Assembly (NCBI GenBank): GCA_963664605.1
Contig: OY761536.1
Coordinates: 868,001 to 932,000 of the forward strand
Length of the DNA stretch: 64,000 nt
DNA from: JAHOYW01 sp963664605
GTDB lineage: Bacteria; Verrucomicrobiota; Lentisphaeria; Victivallales; Victivallaceae
Reading direction: 5' to 3'
Shown here: piece by piece, positions 17,449 through 26,682 of the stretch
How positions within the stretch are numbered: the stretch's first letter is position 1
How the letters are laid out: the number at the start of each line of letters is the position of its first letter
Program-made: the position numbers and the translations under genes
Notes under the pieces: generated by a model
The model's input: the letters and a program-made list of their open reading frames with translations, nothing else
The model's database searches: none
Told to the model about the DNA's origin: nothing

Positions 17449-20301
17449 TCAATCATTTAAATATTTTTTAAGATATTGCCCGGTGTATGATTTTTTGACT
17501 TTTGCGACTTGCTCCGGAGTACCTTTAGCTATAATTTGTCCTCCGGCTTCGCCGCCTTCGGGGCCTAGATCTATAATGTGGTCAGCAGTCTTGATTACGT
17601 CTAGATTGTGTTCTATGACCAGGACCGTGTTGCCTTTGTCGCGGAGTTGGAACAGGACGTTGAGTAGCTGTTTGATATCCGCCAGATGCAGGCCAGTGGT
17701 TGGTTCATCAAGAATATAAATGGTATGTCCGCGTGGAATGCGTGAAAGTTCGGATGCCAGTTTGACGCGCTGGGCTTCACCGCCGGAAAGAGTGGTTGCC
17801 GCTTGTCCTAAATGTATATAACCGAGTCCGACATCCTGTAGAGTCTTCAGCTTGCGGTAAAGCGGTGGATGGGCGCTGAAAAATTCTGTCGCTTCATTGA
17901 CCGTCATATCCAAAACGTCAGCGATATTCTGTTTCTTGTAGCGGATAGTCAAAGTTTCGGCATTGAAACGCTTGCCGTTGCAGGCGGAACATTCAACGTA
18001 AACGTCGGCGAGGAACTGCATCTCGATTTTTTTGATACCGTCGCCCCGGCATGATTCACAGCGCCCGCCTTTGACATTGAAACTGAAACGTCCGGGCTTG
18101 TAACCGCGGATTTTAGATTCGGGGAGCTCTGCGAATAAACGCCGGATATAGGAAAAAGCATCGGTATAAGTCGCCGGATTTGACCGCGGCGTGCGTCCGA
18201 TAGGGCTCTGGTCGATAATAATTGCTTTATTAATGGCTTCCAGGCCTTGAATAGATTTATGGGCTCCGGGTGGAGAGTCATTGATATTTAAATGCCGGTT
18301 CAGGGCGCGTTTCAGAATTTCGTTGATAAGCGAGCTTTTCCCTGAACCTGAAACTCCGCTTATACAGCAGAAAGTTCCTAGCGGAATAGTAACATCTATA
18401 TTTTTCAAATTATTATGAGTGGCGCCCTTAATAGTGATTTTTTCACCGGTTCCTTTACTTCGCCTGGCGGGGATATCCACCGCTTTTTTCCCGGATAAAT
18501 AATGTCCGGTCAAGGATTTAGGATTTTTTTCCACTTGTTTCGGAGTTCCCTGCGCAACTATTTCTCCTCCATGCAGACCAGCTCCCGGCCCCAGATCAAG
18601 GACATGGTCCGCACGCAGGATTGTATCCAGATCGTGTTCGACCACGATTACTGTATTGCCTATGTCGCGCAGGCTGATGAGGGTATCAAGCAGGCGGTCA
18701 TTGTCGCGCTGGTGCAGTCCGATACTTGGCTCATCGAGAATATACAGGACGCCGACTAGCCCGCAGCCGAGTTGAGTAGCCAGGCGGATGCGTTGGGCTT
18801 CACCGCCGGAAAGCGTACTGCTCTGACGATCAAGCGTCAGGTAGGATAAACCGACATTATTCAGGAAACCGAGCCGGGACTTGATTTCACGGACGACTTC
18901 CGCGGAAATGACTTGTGCTTCTTTGCTTAATTTCAGATTTTGGAAAAAATCAAAAGCTTTTTCTATAGGCAAGGCGTTTAGTTCATTGATTGCCAGTCCG
19001 CTGACTTTTACCGCCAGGCTGACCGGATTAAGACGGGCGCCGTTGCATTCAGGGCATGTCTGCGGCGTTAAATATTTACGCAGGCGTTCACGGACCGATT
19101 CGCTCTCGGTTTCCTCCAAACGCCGCTGCATATTCATCAGAACCCCTTCAAAAGGCTTGCTCCAAAGGTGTTTTCTTCCGCGGATGGTATAGGTAAATTC
19201 AATATTTTCTTCGGTCCCGAAGAGGATAGCCTCACGGACTTCCGGCTCCAGATCTTTGAACGGACGGGTCAGCATATCCGGACAATTAAGATGTTCTGAT
19301 AGCTTGCGCAGGAGCATATTGTAATAAATAATTAAACGTCTGGGGCCGCGTCGCCAGCCGGGGATAGCGCCTTTCCTGATGGATAAAGTATCATCAGGAA
19401 CCACCAGTTTAGGATTCATTACCATCAAAGCTCCGAGACCGGAACATTTTTTGCAGGCTCCATAGGGGCTGTTGAAGGAAAAATTTCTTGGCAGAAGCTG
19501 AGCAAAAGAAATTTCGCAATCAAGGCAGGCGAGATGCTCGCTAATCTGTTCCTCTATCCATTCTTTGCCGTCTTCTTCAGTATTTTCAAGCATGACAGTT
19601 AAAACGCCATTACCGTGTTTTAAGGCTAATTCAATAGAGTCGTTTAAGCGTGCGGAATCTATTTTTCCTGAGATCAGGCGGTCGACTACCGCTTCGATGG
19701 TATGGCGTTTGTTTTTATCCAGCTTAATGGTGTCTTCATCAAGAATCACGAGTTCACCGTTAACTCTTGCCCGGACAAAACCTTCCGCACTTATTTGTTC
19801 CAGGATTTCGCGGTGTTCGCCTTTACGTCCGCTTACAAACGGCGCGAGAATCATTAATTTCCTGCCTTCCGGGTAAGCAAGGATCTTTTCGCAGATGGTT
19901 TGAGCTGATTGAGAATGCAGTTCTTTGCCGCATTTCGGGCAGTGCGCGATGCCGGTATGGGCGTAGAGCAGGCGCAGATAGTCATAGATTTCAGTAACCG
20001 TCGCAACAGTTGACCGCGGACTTGAACCGGCGGAGCGTTGCTCGATTGCAATTGCCGGGGAAAGACCTTCAATATGGTCGACTTTGGGTTTCTGCATACG
20101 GTCGAGAAACTGGCGGGCATAGGCGGAAAGGCTCTCGACATAACGGCGCTGCCCTTCGGCATAGAGCGTATCAAAGGCCAAAGAGGATTTCCCCGAGCCG
20201 CTGAGTCCGGTTATAACTGTCAGTTTATCGCGGGGTATTTCGACGTCAATATTTTTAAGATTGTGCTGGCGTGCGCCCTTTATAAGAATATTTTTAAACA
20301 T
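17449..20301 (-). CDS. uvrA: Excinuclease ABC subunit A
   Basis: Damage-recognition ATPase of nucleotide excision repair that loads UvrB. The 950 residues carry two ABC modules, with Walker A GLSGSGKSS at 32-40 and GVSGSGKSS near 640. Signature LSGGEAQRIRLATQLG and its second copy LSGGEAQRVKLASELS are present, as are zinc cysteines in CPKCG, CLDC, CKKCSGLG, CESCRGDG and CSACNGKR. Length and architecture are standard. The start overlaps the lnt stop by eight bases, so lnt and uvrA form an operon. uvrC is 8 kb away on the other strand. Confidence 0.98.
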   Translation of the reverse strand: MFKNILIKGARQHNLKNIDVEIPRDKLTVITGLSGSGKSSLAFDTLYAEGQRRYVESLSAYARQFLDRMQKPKVDHIEGLSPAIAIEQRSAGSSPRSTVATVTEIYDYLRLLYAHTGIAHCPKCGKELHSQSAQTICEKILAYPEGRKLMILAPFVSGRKGEHREILEQISAEGFVRARVNGELVILDEDTIKLDKNKRHTIEAVVDRLISGKIDSARLNDSIELALKHGNGVLTVMLENTEEDGKEWIEEQISEHLACLDCEISFAQLLPRNFSFNSPYGACKKCSGLGALMVMNPKLVVPDDTLSIRKGAIPGWRRGPRRLIIYYNMLLRKLSEHLNCPDMLTRPFKDLEPEVREAILFGTEENIEFTYTIRGRKHLWSKPFEGVLMNMQRRLEETESESVRERLRKYLTPQTCPECNGARLNPVSLAVKVSGLAINELNALPIEKAFDFFQNLKLSKEAQVISAEVVREIKSRLGFLNNVGLSYLTLDRQSSTLSGGEAQRIRLATQLGCGLVGVLYILDEPSIGLHQRDNDRLLDTLISLRDIGNTVIVVEHDLDTILRADHVLDLGPGAGLHGGEIVAQGTPKQVEKNPKSLTGHYLSGKKAVDIPARRSKGTGEKITIKGATHNNLKNIDVTIPLGTFCCISGVSGSGKSSLINEILKRALNRHLNINDSPPGAHKSIQGLEAINKAIIIDQSPIGRTPRSNPATYTDAFSYIRRLFAELPESKIRGYKPGRFSFNVKGGRCESCRGDGIKKIEMQFLADVYVECSACNGKRFNAETLTIRYKKQNIADVLDMTVNEATEFFSAHPPLYRKLKTLQDVGLGYIHLGQAATTLSGGEAQRVKLASELSRIPRGHTIYILDEPTTGLHLADIKQLLNVLFQLRDKGNTVLVIEHNLDVIKTADHIIDLGPEGGEAGGQIIAKGTPEQVAKVKKSYTGQYLKKYLND

Positions 20302-22051
20302 GAGAATCTTCTCCTTTGAACTTTGCCATCAGAGCCTGCTTACGCTGGCGCCAGTTGAAGATGGTAATGACCATTGCTGTCAAAACAACAATCCAGCATA
20401 ACCCCAGAAATACATTGCCATATTTGGTGTAAAATGTCAGTTCCTGCTTGAAAGGAACCCTGACTTTTATGACTCCGGCACGACGGCCCCTGACTTCAGG
20501 GGCGGCAATCATTTTACCGTTTTTTGAAGACTCTTTTTTATACAGGCAGTCTGAAATATAGCCGTTGGGCTGAATGAGACAGCTTGCGCTGTTATTACCG
20601 CAGCGCAGCATCGGCAGGCCTGTTTCGATAGTGCGGAAAACGCAGTTTGCCAGATGCTGATCGGGTTCTGAACTTTTCGGATACCAGGCGTCATTTGTGA
20701 TTACCAGCAGGAGATTGGCGTTATTCAAAGTTTCCTGCCGTGAAATATATTCGAACATATCCTCGTAGCAGATCGCGACTCCGGCGCGGACACCGGGGAG
20801 TATTTCGAGCGGACTGTAATTTTTACCGGAGATCAGGTCGCGGTGCATGTCAATCCGTTTGATTATCCATTCCGGCAGATATTTACGGAAAGGAACATAT
20901 TCCCCGAAAGGAACCCGCTGTATTTTGCTGTATTTATCTTTGACCCTTCCATCAGTTCCAAATAAAAATGCACTGTTCAGAACGCCCGGTTCCCGTTGCG
21001 AGTTCGGCGGCAGATTTTCAAAGTCTATAGTTCCGATGACAAGCGGCGTTTTGGCGTATTTGATTAGAGCCGCTATTGCCTGCCGGTATTTTTTGCTTAG
21101 CCATCCTTCCCCATCGTAAGGGAAAGGGGTAGCGCTTTCCGGCCATATAATAATATCCGGCGCAGGCTTCAATCTTACTGCTTTATATGACATCTTCAAA
21201 TAAACATTCATCGCTTCCAGCGCTTGTTCGAATGTAGCTTGCCGGCGCTGTGAAATATCTCCTTGGATCAAGCCGGCGTTGAACTCAATGCTCGAATGTG
21301 GAATTTGTGTCTGTTTGAACTTATAAGCTCCGAAACTGGCAACGGTTAAAACGATGAACAGGGAAAGATAAAAGGGATAAGCTTGTGGAAACTTGAGCTG
21401 TACTTTCGTGTTTTTAAAGCGATATTTCAAGGCTATAGCTAAAGTTATGTTGGTTAGGACAATGAGGAAACTGATTCCATAAGTCCCGGTTATAGAGCAA
21501 ATCTGGATAAGGGAAAGATTCTGCCACTGGCTGACTGATACGTAGTTCCATGGCAGCAGCCTTGAGCGGAACCATTCGGTGATGCACCACCATGCTGCAA
21601 GTACAAGGGCATAGGAAAAAGTCTTTAATATAGATTTTGGAATATAACTTCTCACCGCAGTCCATCCCTGAAGCTGAATATCGTTTGGGACAAGTATTCC
21701 ACGCTGCAGACAAGGAATCAAACATGCCCATGCTGTCGGGAACAAAGCCATTATTGGAGCAATGAGATAGGGTATGGCAGGATCTATTTCACGAAGAAAA
21801 TAAAAGGTGGTAAACGCCCAGCCCAATCCCCAGGAAAAACCGCTCAGGAAAGCCCGTTTTAAACTTTGCTCGGAACAAATCCAGAATAATGGAATCAGTG
21901 CTATCCATGCTGTTGCGCTCCAGTTTAAAGGCGGTGCGGATGCGGTCATCAGCATGCCTGATGAAAACAAAATGATGAATTTAATTATCTTAGTTGTCCA
22001 GCGAATACGCCATGCTTCATTACCGGAGCGCGTCTGTTTTTGTTTTTCCAT
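20294..22051 (-). CDS. lnt: Apolipoprotein N-acyltransferase
   Basis: Transfers the third acyl chain to the N-terminal Cys of lipoproteins in the inner membrane, implying an outer-membrane lipoprotein system. Six or so membrane helices fill residues 20-245, followed by a nitrilase-fold periplasmic domain. The catalytic triad is visible: Glu305 in IIWPESATPF, Lys376 before VPFGEYVPF, and Cys428 in GVAICYEDMF. A last hydrophobic helix lies near 553-572. At 585 residues it is somewhat longer than E. coli Lnt (512), mainly at the N-terminus. It is the first gene of the lnt-uvrA unit. Confidence 0.94.
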   Translation of the reverse strand: MEKQKQTRSGNEAWRIRWTTKIIKFIILFSSGMLMTASAPPLNWSATAWIALIPLFWICSEQSLKRAFLSGFSWGLGWAFTTFYFLREIDPAIPYLIAPIMALFPTAWACLIPCLQRGILVPNDIQLQGWTAVRSYIPKSILKTFSYALVLAAWWCITEWFRSRLLPWNYVSVSQWQNLSLIQICSITGTYGISFLIVLTNITLAIALKYRFKNTKVQLKFPQAYPFYLSLFIVLTVASFGAYKFKQTQIPHSSIEFNAGLIQGDISQRRQATFEQALEAMNVYLKMSYKAVRLKPAPDIIIWPESATPFPYDGEGWLSKKYRQAIAALIKYAKTPLVIGTIDFENLPPNSQREPGVLNSAFLFGTDGRVKDKYSKIQRVPFGEYVPFRKYLPEWIIKRIDMHRDLISGKNYSPLEILPGVRAGVAICYEDMFEYISRQETLNNANLLLVITNDAWYPKSSEPDQHLANCVFRTIETGLPMLRCGNNSASCLIQPNGYISDCLYKKESSKNGKMIAAPEVRGRRAGVIKVRVPFKQELTFYTKYGNVFLGLCWIVVLTAMVITIFNWRQRKQALMAKFKGEDSHV

Positions 22052-22107
22052 TGATGCCGTTTATTCCTTAATAATCTGTTTTCCCGTTGAAATTAGTTTA
22101 GTTTAAT

Positions 22108-22137
22108 TTGGAATTTATTCAATTAAAGTTATATTAT
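22108..22137 (+). promoter_or_regulatory. Candidate promoter for nadB
   Basis: TTGGAA at 22108-22113 is followed by TATATT (16-base spacing) or TATTAT at 22132-22137 (18-base spacing), about 50 bases before the nadB ATG. It sits in the AT-rich divergent gap between lnt and nadB. Confidence 0.35.
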
Positions 22138-22185
22138 TCTTTTAATTAAAAACTAATAAAACTCCTAAGGAAGTATAATTGACTA

Positions 22186-23829
22186 ATGAAAGTCAGTGAC
22201 TGTCTTGATTTTGACCATATTGTTATTGGCAGCGGAGTTGCCGGGCTTTCTTCGGCTCTGCATCTGGCTGAGGCCGGAGGAACTGTCGCCATTATTACCA
22301 AAAGCGCTATAGATGAATGCAACACGAAACTTGCTCAGGGTGGTATTGCCTGTGTACTTGACAAAGAGGATACCTTTGAGTCCCATATTGAGGACACCCT
22401 TTATGCCGGAGCTGGACTTTGCAAAGAGAACGTAGTCAGGAAAATTATTGAAACCGGTCCGGAGATCGTTCATGAATTTATTGACCGCGGCGCGCATTTT
22501 ACCACTCGCGGCGAACTAGGGGAAAAAACACAAAAGGATGATTTTGACCTGGGGCGTGAAGGCGGACATTCACAACGGCGTGTGCTTCATGCCGGGGATA
22601 TAACCGGCGAGGAAATAGAACGTATTCTGGTGAAATCATGCCTCGCCAATAAAAACATCCGGATATTTAAAAATCACATTTCTATCGATCTGATTATAAA
22701 ACGCCGCGATAAACAGCAGGTCAGGCATTGCGTAGGAGTTTATGCCCTGGACCGTGTAAAAGGAGTAGTCAAGACTTTTCACGGTACAACCACGACTATT
22801 GCTACTGGCGGTAACGGCAAAGTTTATCTTTATACCAGCAACCCGGATATTGCCTGTGGCGCCGGAGTTGCTATGGGCTATCGTGCCGGGGTGAAAATTG
22901 CGAATATGGAGTTTATCCAATTCCATCCAACGATTTTGTATCATCCCAGTATCCGTTCCTTTCTTATCAGCGAGGCTGTCCGGGGCGAGGGGGCGGTGCT
23001 GAAATGCCGGAATAAAAGCGGCAAACTTGTGCCGTTTATGAAAAAATACCATCCGATGGAAAGTCTTGCTCCGCGTGATGTTGTTGCAAGGGCGATTGAT
23101 AGTGAAATGAAACGTCTGGGGCAGGAATGCGTATATCTGGATATTACTCATCACAGCGAAAAAACTTTACGTCGTCGTTTTCCGAATATTTTCAAGAAAT
23201 GCCTGGAAGCCGGAGTAAATATGGCAAAAGACCCTATTCCGGTGGTTCCTGCGGCACATTACTCCTGTGGAGGGGTGTTGACTGATGTTAACGGCGCAAC
23301 TGAGATGCCGGGGCTGTACGCAGTCGGCGAAGCGGCCTGCACCGGGCTGCATGGGGCTAACCGCCTTGCCAGTAACAGTCTGCTTGAAGCAATGGTGGTC
23401 GCTAAATTATCGGCTCAGGACATTTACGAAAAAATAGATTTGCTTAAAAACCTGGCTAAAGATACAGATGTTTCCGGCTGGACCTGCGGCAATGCGACGG
23501 ACTCTGATGAACTGGTCGTGATTTCCCATAACTGGGATGAGATTCGTCATTTTATGTGGGACTATGTCGGTATCTTCAGGACAAATAAACGTCTGGAACG
23601 CGCTAAAGCAAGGATAAAACTTATTCGTAAAGAGATTGAAAAATATTATTGGGATTTTCTTGTGACCCCTGACTTGGTTGAGCTGCGTAATATAGCATCC
23701 ACCGCGGAGATAATAATTGATTCCGCCTTGAGCCGGAAAGAGAGCCGCGGCCTGAATTTTAATGCTGATTATCCCTGTCGCGACCCGGAACTTGACTGCG
23801 TTAATACCATTGTCCAGCGGAAGTTTTAA
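22186..23829 (+). CDS. nadB: L-aspartate oxidase
   Basis: FAD enzyme that oxidises aspartate to iminoaspartate for quinolinate and NAD synthesis; it can use oxygen or fumarate as acceptor. The FAD-binding GSGVAGLSSALHLAEAGG is N-terminal, followed by KLAQGGIACV, REGGHSQRRVLHAGD, FIQFHPT, and AAHYSCGGVLTDVNG with GLYAVGEAACTGLHGANRL. The 547-residue length is typical of NadB and the active-site pattern separates it from succinate dehydrogenase SdhA. AAGGAAG precedes the ATG. nadA and nadC are not in the window. pcnB begins two bases after its stop. Confidence 0.95.
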   Translation: MKVSDCLDFDHIVIGSGVAGLSSALHLAEAGGTVAIITKSAIDECNTKLAQGGIACVLDKEDTFESHIEDTLYAGAGLCKENVVRKIIETGPEIVHEFIDRGAHFTTRGELGEKTQKDDFDLGREGGHSQRRVLHAGDITGEEIERILVKSCLANKNIRIFKNHISIDLIIKRRDKQQVRHCVGVYALDRVKGVVKTFHGTTTTIATGGNGKVYLYTSNPDIACGAGVAMGYRAGVKIANMEFIQFHPTILYHPSIRSFLISEAVRGEGAVLKCRNKSGKLVPFMKKYHPMESLAPRDVVARAIDSEMKRLGQECVYLDITHHSEKTLRRRFPNIFKKCLEAGVNMAKDPIPVVPAAHYSCGGVLTDVNGATEMPGLYAVGEAACTGLHGANRLASNSLLEAMVVAKLSAQDIYEKIDLLKNLAKDTDVSGWTCGNATDSDELVVISHNWDEIRHFMWDYVGIFRTNKRLERAKARIKLIRKEIEKYYWDFLVTPDLVELRNIASTAEIIIDSALSRKESRGLNFNADYPCRDPELDCVNTIVQRKF

Positions 23830-23831
23830 TT

Positions 23832-25076
23832 ATGCGTGATAATTTAGTTGTAGCAGAACCTATACGAGAACTTGTTAAAAAGTTACAAGACGGTGGTTTC
23901 ACCGCGTACATTGTCGGCGGAGCCATCCGGGACTTGATGCTTGGGCGTGAACCCAAAGACTATGACATTTCCACTTCAGCGACTCCAGAGGAGATCCGTG
24001 CGGTTTTCGGTCGGCGTAAATCCAGAATAATTGGTAAAAGGTTTCGTTTGGTTCATGTTCATTGCGGCGGAGATATTATCGAAGTCAGCACTTTTCGCCG
24101 GAACCCGGAGGATACCGGGCAGATTGCCGGAAAATCACGGAAAAATCCGGTTCCGGAAAATATGATTTTCCGGGATAATGACTTTGGAACCCCGGAAGAA
24201 GACGCCTGGCGCCGGGATTTTACAGTAAATGCTCTGTTTTATGATCCAGTCCATGATGATTTGATTGATTACACTGGTTGCGGAATTGATGATATGCATG
24301 CCGGGATTGTTCGGGCTATCGGCGACCCGGAACTGCGTTTTGAGGAAGACCCGGTCAGGATACTGCGTGCTTTGAAACTGGTTGGCCAATATGGTTTTAA
24401 ATTTGACGCTAAAACCGAAGTGGCGGTTCGCTCCCAGGGGGATTTGATACTTCATGCCGCTGCTTCAAGGCTTTCGCTGGAAATTGAGAAAATCCTTAAA
24501 AATGCCTATTGCGATGGTATTTTTACCGCCTTTCATGATTATGGCTTTTTACAGTATTGTCTGCCTTATCTGGAAGCAAACTGGAATTCCCCGGCAAGAG
24601 CTTATGCCATGCAGCTTTTGGCGGAACGCAACAGCCGTGTTCTGGAGGGCAGATACCGCAACAGTATTTCTCTTGCTATGGCGGTTATCTCTCTTCCCTT
24701 TGTGGAAGCCGAAATCGGTTTGGGACAGCATGGTAAACTTTGGAAGAGGGATTACAGTACTGCCGCGAATATCCGCCGTATTGTAAGAGATGTTTTTCAG
24801 CCGCATAATATGATAAAACGCCTGGCTATATCGGCTCAAAATGTTCTTAGTCTTCAGCCTGATTTCTTCAATCCCGAAAAAAAACGGGGAAAACTGCTGC
24901 ATGCTTCCGGCTATGAACATGCGCGGGAAGTATTGATGCTCCAGAATGCCGTCCTCTGGCACGATGACAAGCTGGCGACATTGTGGCCGAAGCCCATGCC
25001 GACAAGCAGGCGGCACGGTCATGCTAATCAAAAACGCCACAAAAAACGCAGATCACATCACAAAAATGGGAAATAA
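23832..25076 (+). CDS. pcnB: Poly(A) polymerase / tRNA nucleotidyltransferase family protein
   Basis: Class II nucleotidyltransferase of 414 residues. IVGGAIRDLMLGREPKDYDIST (split: GG at 29-30, Asp43 and Asp45 as catalytic carboxylates), RRDFTVNALFYDP, and EEDPVRILRALKLVGQYGFKF are present. The very basic C-terminal tail (RRHGHANQKRHKKRR) favours PcnB-type poly(A) polymerase, which tags RNA 3' ends for decay, over a CCA-adding enzyme, but sequence alone does not exclude the latter. It follows nadB at two bases and its end overlaps the next gene. Confidence 0.85.
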   Translation: MRDNLVVAEPIRELVKKLQDGGFTAYIVGGAIRDLMLGREPKDYDISTSATPEEIRAVFGRRKSRIIGKRFRLVHVHCGGDIIEVSTFRRNPEDTGQIAGKSRKNPVPENMIFRDNDFGTPEEDAWRRDFTVNALFYDPVHDDLIDYTGCGIDDMHAGIVRAIGDPELRFEEDPVRILRALKLVGQYGFKFDAKTEVAVRSQGDLILHAAASRLSLEIEKILKNAYCDGIFTAFHDYGFLQYCLPYLEANWNSPARAYAMQLLAERNSRVLEGRYRNSISLAMAVISLPFVEAEIGLGQHGKLWKRDYSTAANIRRIVRDVFQPHNMIKRLAISAQNVLSLQPDFFNPEKKRGKLLHASGYEHAREVLMLQNAVLWHDDKLATLWPKPMPTSRRHGHANQKRHKKRRSHHKNGK

Positions 25077-26058
25077 TTTATCCGCTTTATTGATGGCAGA
25101 CAACAACGGTTCTGTTTATTTGCAACATACTTCGGCAGGGAAACTCTCTTTATTTTATGACAAGCCGGATATTGAATTGCTTGATACCTTGCCGCTTCTT
25201 AAAGATAATAATGTTTCCGTATCAATGGGGGAGGTCACTCCTCTTGAAGTTCTGCCCCCTGACATTTTATGTTTAAGCTTGCAGGATGCTGTCAATATGA
25301 TTGAAAATGAACGTATTGTCGATGTACCTACTGTTGCCGCCCTTCTCAAGGCAGAACATTTTAAGCTGGTCAGAGCCAGGATCGAGATTCTTTATCAGGA
25401 TGAATATTGTATTGCAGTGAATAAGCCGCACGGTTTACTGGTGCACCGTACGAGTATGTCCAGCGACAAGGACTTTCTCCTGCAGCGGGTTCGGAATCAG
25501 AGCGGCAGAAAAGTTTACCCTGTACATCGTCTTGACCGTCCGACATCAGGTGTAGTATTGTTTGCTTTCAGTAAAGAGATTGTCGCGGAATTTTTTAAGA
25601 TTTTCAGGGAACGTAAGGCAAAAAAGACATATTTGGCATTGGTTCGCGGCTGGACAGATGATTCCGGCGTGATAGATTCTCCCTTGCGTACAGCCAGTGG
25701 TAAAGAACAGGATGCTTTGACTTTGTACAAAACTATTGCAAGGGCCGAAGTGGATATCCCAGTCGGGCCATATGAGAAATCCCGCTATTCACTGGTCAAA
25801 ATAGATTTAAAAACCGGGCGCACCCATCAGATCCGCCGTCATTTTGCGCATTTACGCCATCCGCTGATTGGAGATACGAGTTACGGGGACGGGCGCCATA
25901 ATCAGATGTTCAGAGAGAAATTCAATTCACACCGCTTGATGCTGGCAGCTGTGAAACTGGAACTGCTTCATCCGTTCAAACGAGAAGAACTGGAGATTAA
26001 TTCTCCACTTGAGACTGGTTTCAGGACAGTTTTAAACAAGTTGAGTATGAAATATTGA
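25021..26058 (+). CDS. RluA/TruC-family pseudouridine synthase with N-terminal extension
   Basis: Isomerises uridine to pseudouridine in tRNA or rRNA. The catalytic domain starts near residue 100 (IEILYQDEYCIAVNKPHGLL), with the catalytic Asp in VHRLDRPTSGV and the C-terminal GRTHQIRRHFAHLRHPLIGD; the RSM resembles TruC (tRNA U65). About 100 residues upstream match no domain I know. The start is uncertain: ATG 25021 overlaps pcnB by 56 bases, and ATG 25066 or 25093 would shorten the extension. TruC proteins are normally about 250-260 residues. Confidence 0.85.
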   Translation: MLIKNATKNADHITKMGNNLSALLMADNNGSVYLQHTSAGKLSLFYDKPDIELLDTLPLLKDNNVSVSMGEVTPLEVLPPDILCLSLQDAVNMIENERIVDVPTVAALLKAEHFKLVRARIEILYQDEYCIAVNKPHGLLVHRTSMSSDKDFLLQRVRNQSGRKVYPVHRLDRPTSGVVLFAFSKEIVAEFFKIFRERKAKKTYLALVRGWTDDSGVIDSPLRTASGKEQDALTLYKTIARAEVDIPVGPYEKSRYSLVKIDLKTGRTHQIRRHFAHLRHPLIGDTSYGDGRHNQMFREKFNSHRLMLAAVKLELLHPFKREELEINSPLETGFRTVLNKLSMKY

Positions 26059-26084
26059 GCTGATAAATTCAATTATTTCACAAT

Positions 26085-26106
26085 CTTACACTTTTGTAAG
26101 TTTTTC
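26085..26106 (+). terminator. Weak hairpin with T-tract, or dyad operator
   Basis: CTTACA-CTTT-TGTAAG forms a 6-bp stem followed by TTTTT, 27 bases after the pseudouridine synthase stop. The stem is AT-rich for a terminator. It also lies about 165 bases upstream of the sigma-54 promoter, where an enhancer-binding protein could bind, so both readings remain open. Confidence 0.35.
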
Positions 26107-26249
26107 AATGTTTTTATGTTCCATTTTACATTTTTGTCAAATAAAATTGTAATGAAATATTCTTTCCGTTTTTCGCTTTAATTTTTTTCATTATAAAATC
26201 AAGTTCGATTTTTTGATATTATTACTTTTTTTTTGATAAAAAAATAAAC

Positions 26250-26267
26250 TTGGCATGGCTTTTGCTT
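26250..26267 (+). promoter_or_regulatory. Sigma-54 (RpoN) promoter of glnK-amtB
   Basis: TTGGCATGGCTTTTGCTT matches the -24/-12 consensus closely: the invariant GG (26252-26253) and GC (26264-26265) are exactly 12 bases apart. Transcription would start near 26277, about 42 bases before the glnK ATG. This is the expected control for nitrogen-limitation genes and predicts an RpoN and an NtrC-like activator elsewhere in the genome. Confidence 0.85.
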
Positions 26268-26318
26268 ATTTTATTAACTATCCAAAGTCTTTTATAACAA
26301 AAAAAGGGAAACTAAAAA

Positions 26319-26660
26319 ATGAAAATGATAATCGCTTACATCAAACCTGAAAGGTTGAATGCTGTAAAGCAGGAGTTGTACAAGCATGAAATTTTCAAGA
26401 TGTCGATAACCAATGCCCTGGGATGCGGACAGCAAAAAGGGTATCATGAAAGTTATCGTGGTGTGGATGAAGAAGTCAATCTTCTTAAAAAAATAAGGAT
26501 TGAGATCGCTGTGAATCATGATTTCGTTCAGCCGACAATTGACGCGATAATCGAAGGTGCGCAAACTGGCAGTATTGGAGATGGAAAGATTTTTGTAATC
26601 AATCTCGAAGAATGCATAAGAATTAGAACTGGTGAAGTTGGTATTGACGCCATAGGTTAA
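26319..26660 (+). CDS. glnK: PII nitrogen regulatory protein
   Basis: Trimeric PII signal protein that senses ATP/ADP and 2-oxoglutarate and gates the ammonium transporter encoded next to it. The 113 residues begin MKMIIAYIKPERLNAVK; the T-loop is GCGQQKGYHESYRGVDEEVNLL and the nucleotide-binding C-loop TGSIGDGKIFV is intact. Lys58 is kept. Tyr51, the residue uridylylated by GlnD in enterobacteria, is Glu51 here, while Tyr46 remains; control by uridylylation at 51 is therefore impossible. Linkage to amtB supports the GlnK name. It is first in a two-gene sigma-54 operon. Confidence 0.94.
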   Translation: MKMIIAYIKPERLNAVKQELYKHEIFKMSITNALGCGQQKGYHESYRGVDEEVNLLKKIRIEIAVNHDFVQPTIDAIIEGAQTGSIGDGKIFVINLEECIRIRTGEVGIDAIG

Positions 26661-26682
26661 ACTTTAAAATACAAGGATTATT

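Noticed and set aside
24946..25020. Long start of the pseudouridine synthase within pcnB
   Set aside because: Gives an unlikely Arg/Cys-rich leader with no homology; starts at 25021 or later fit better.
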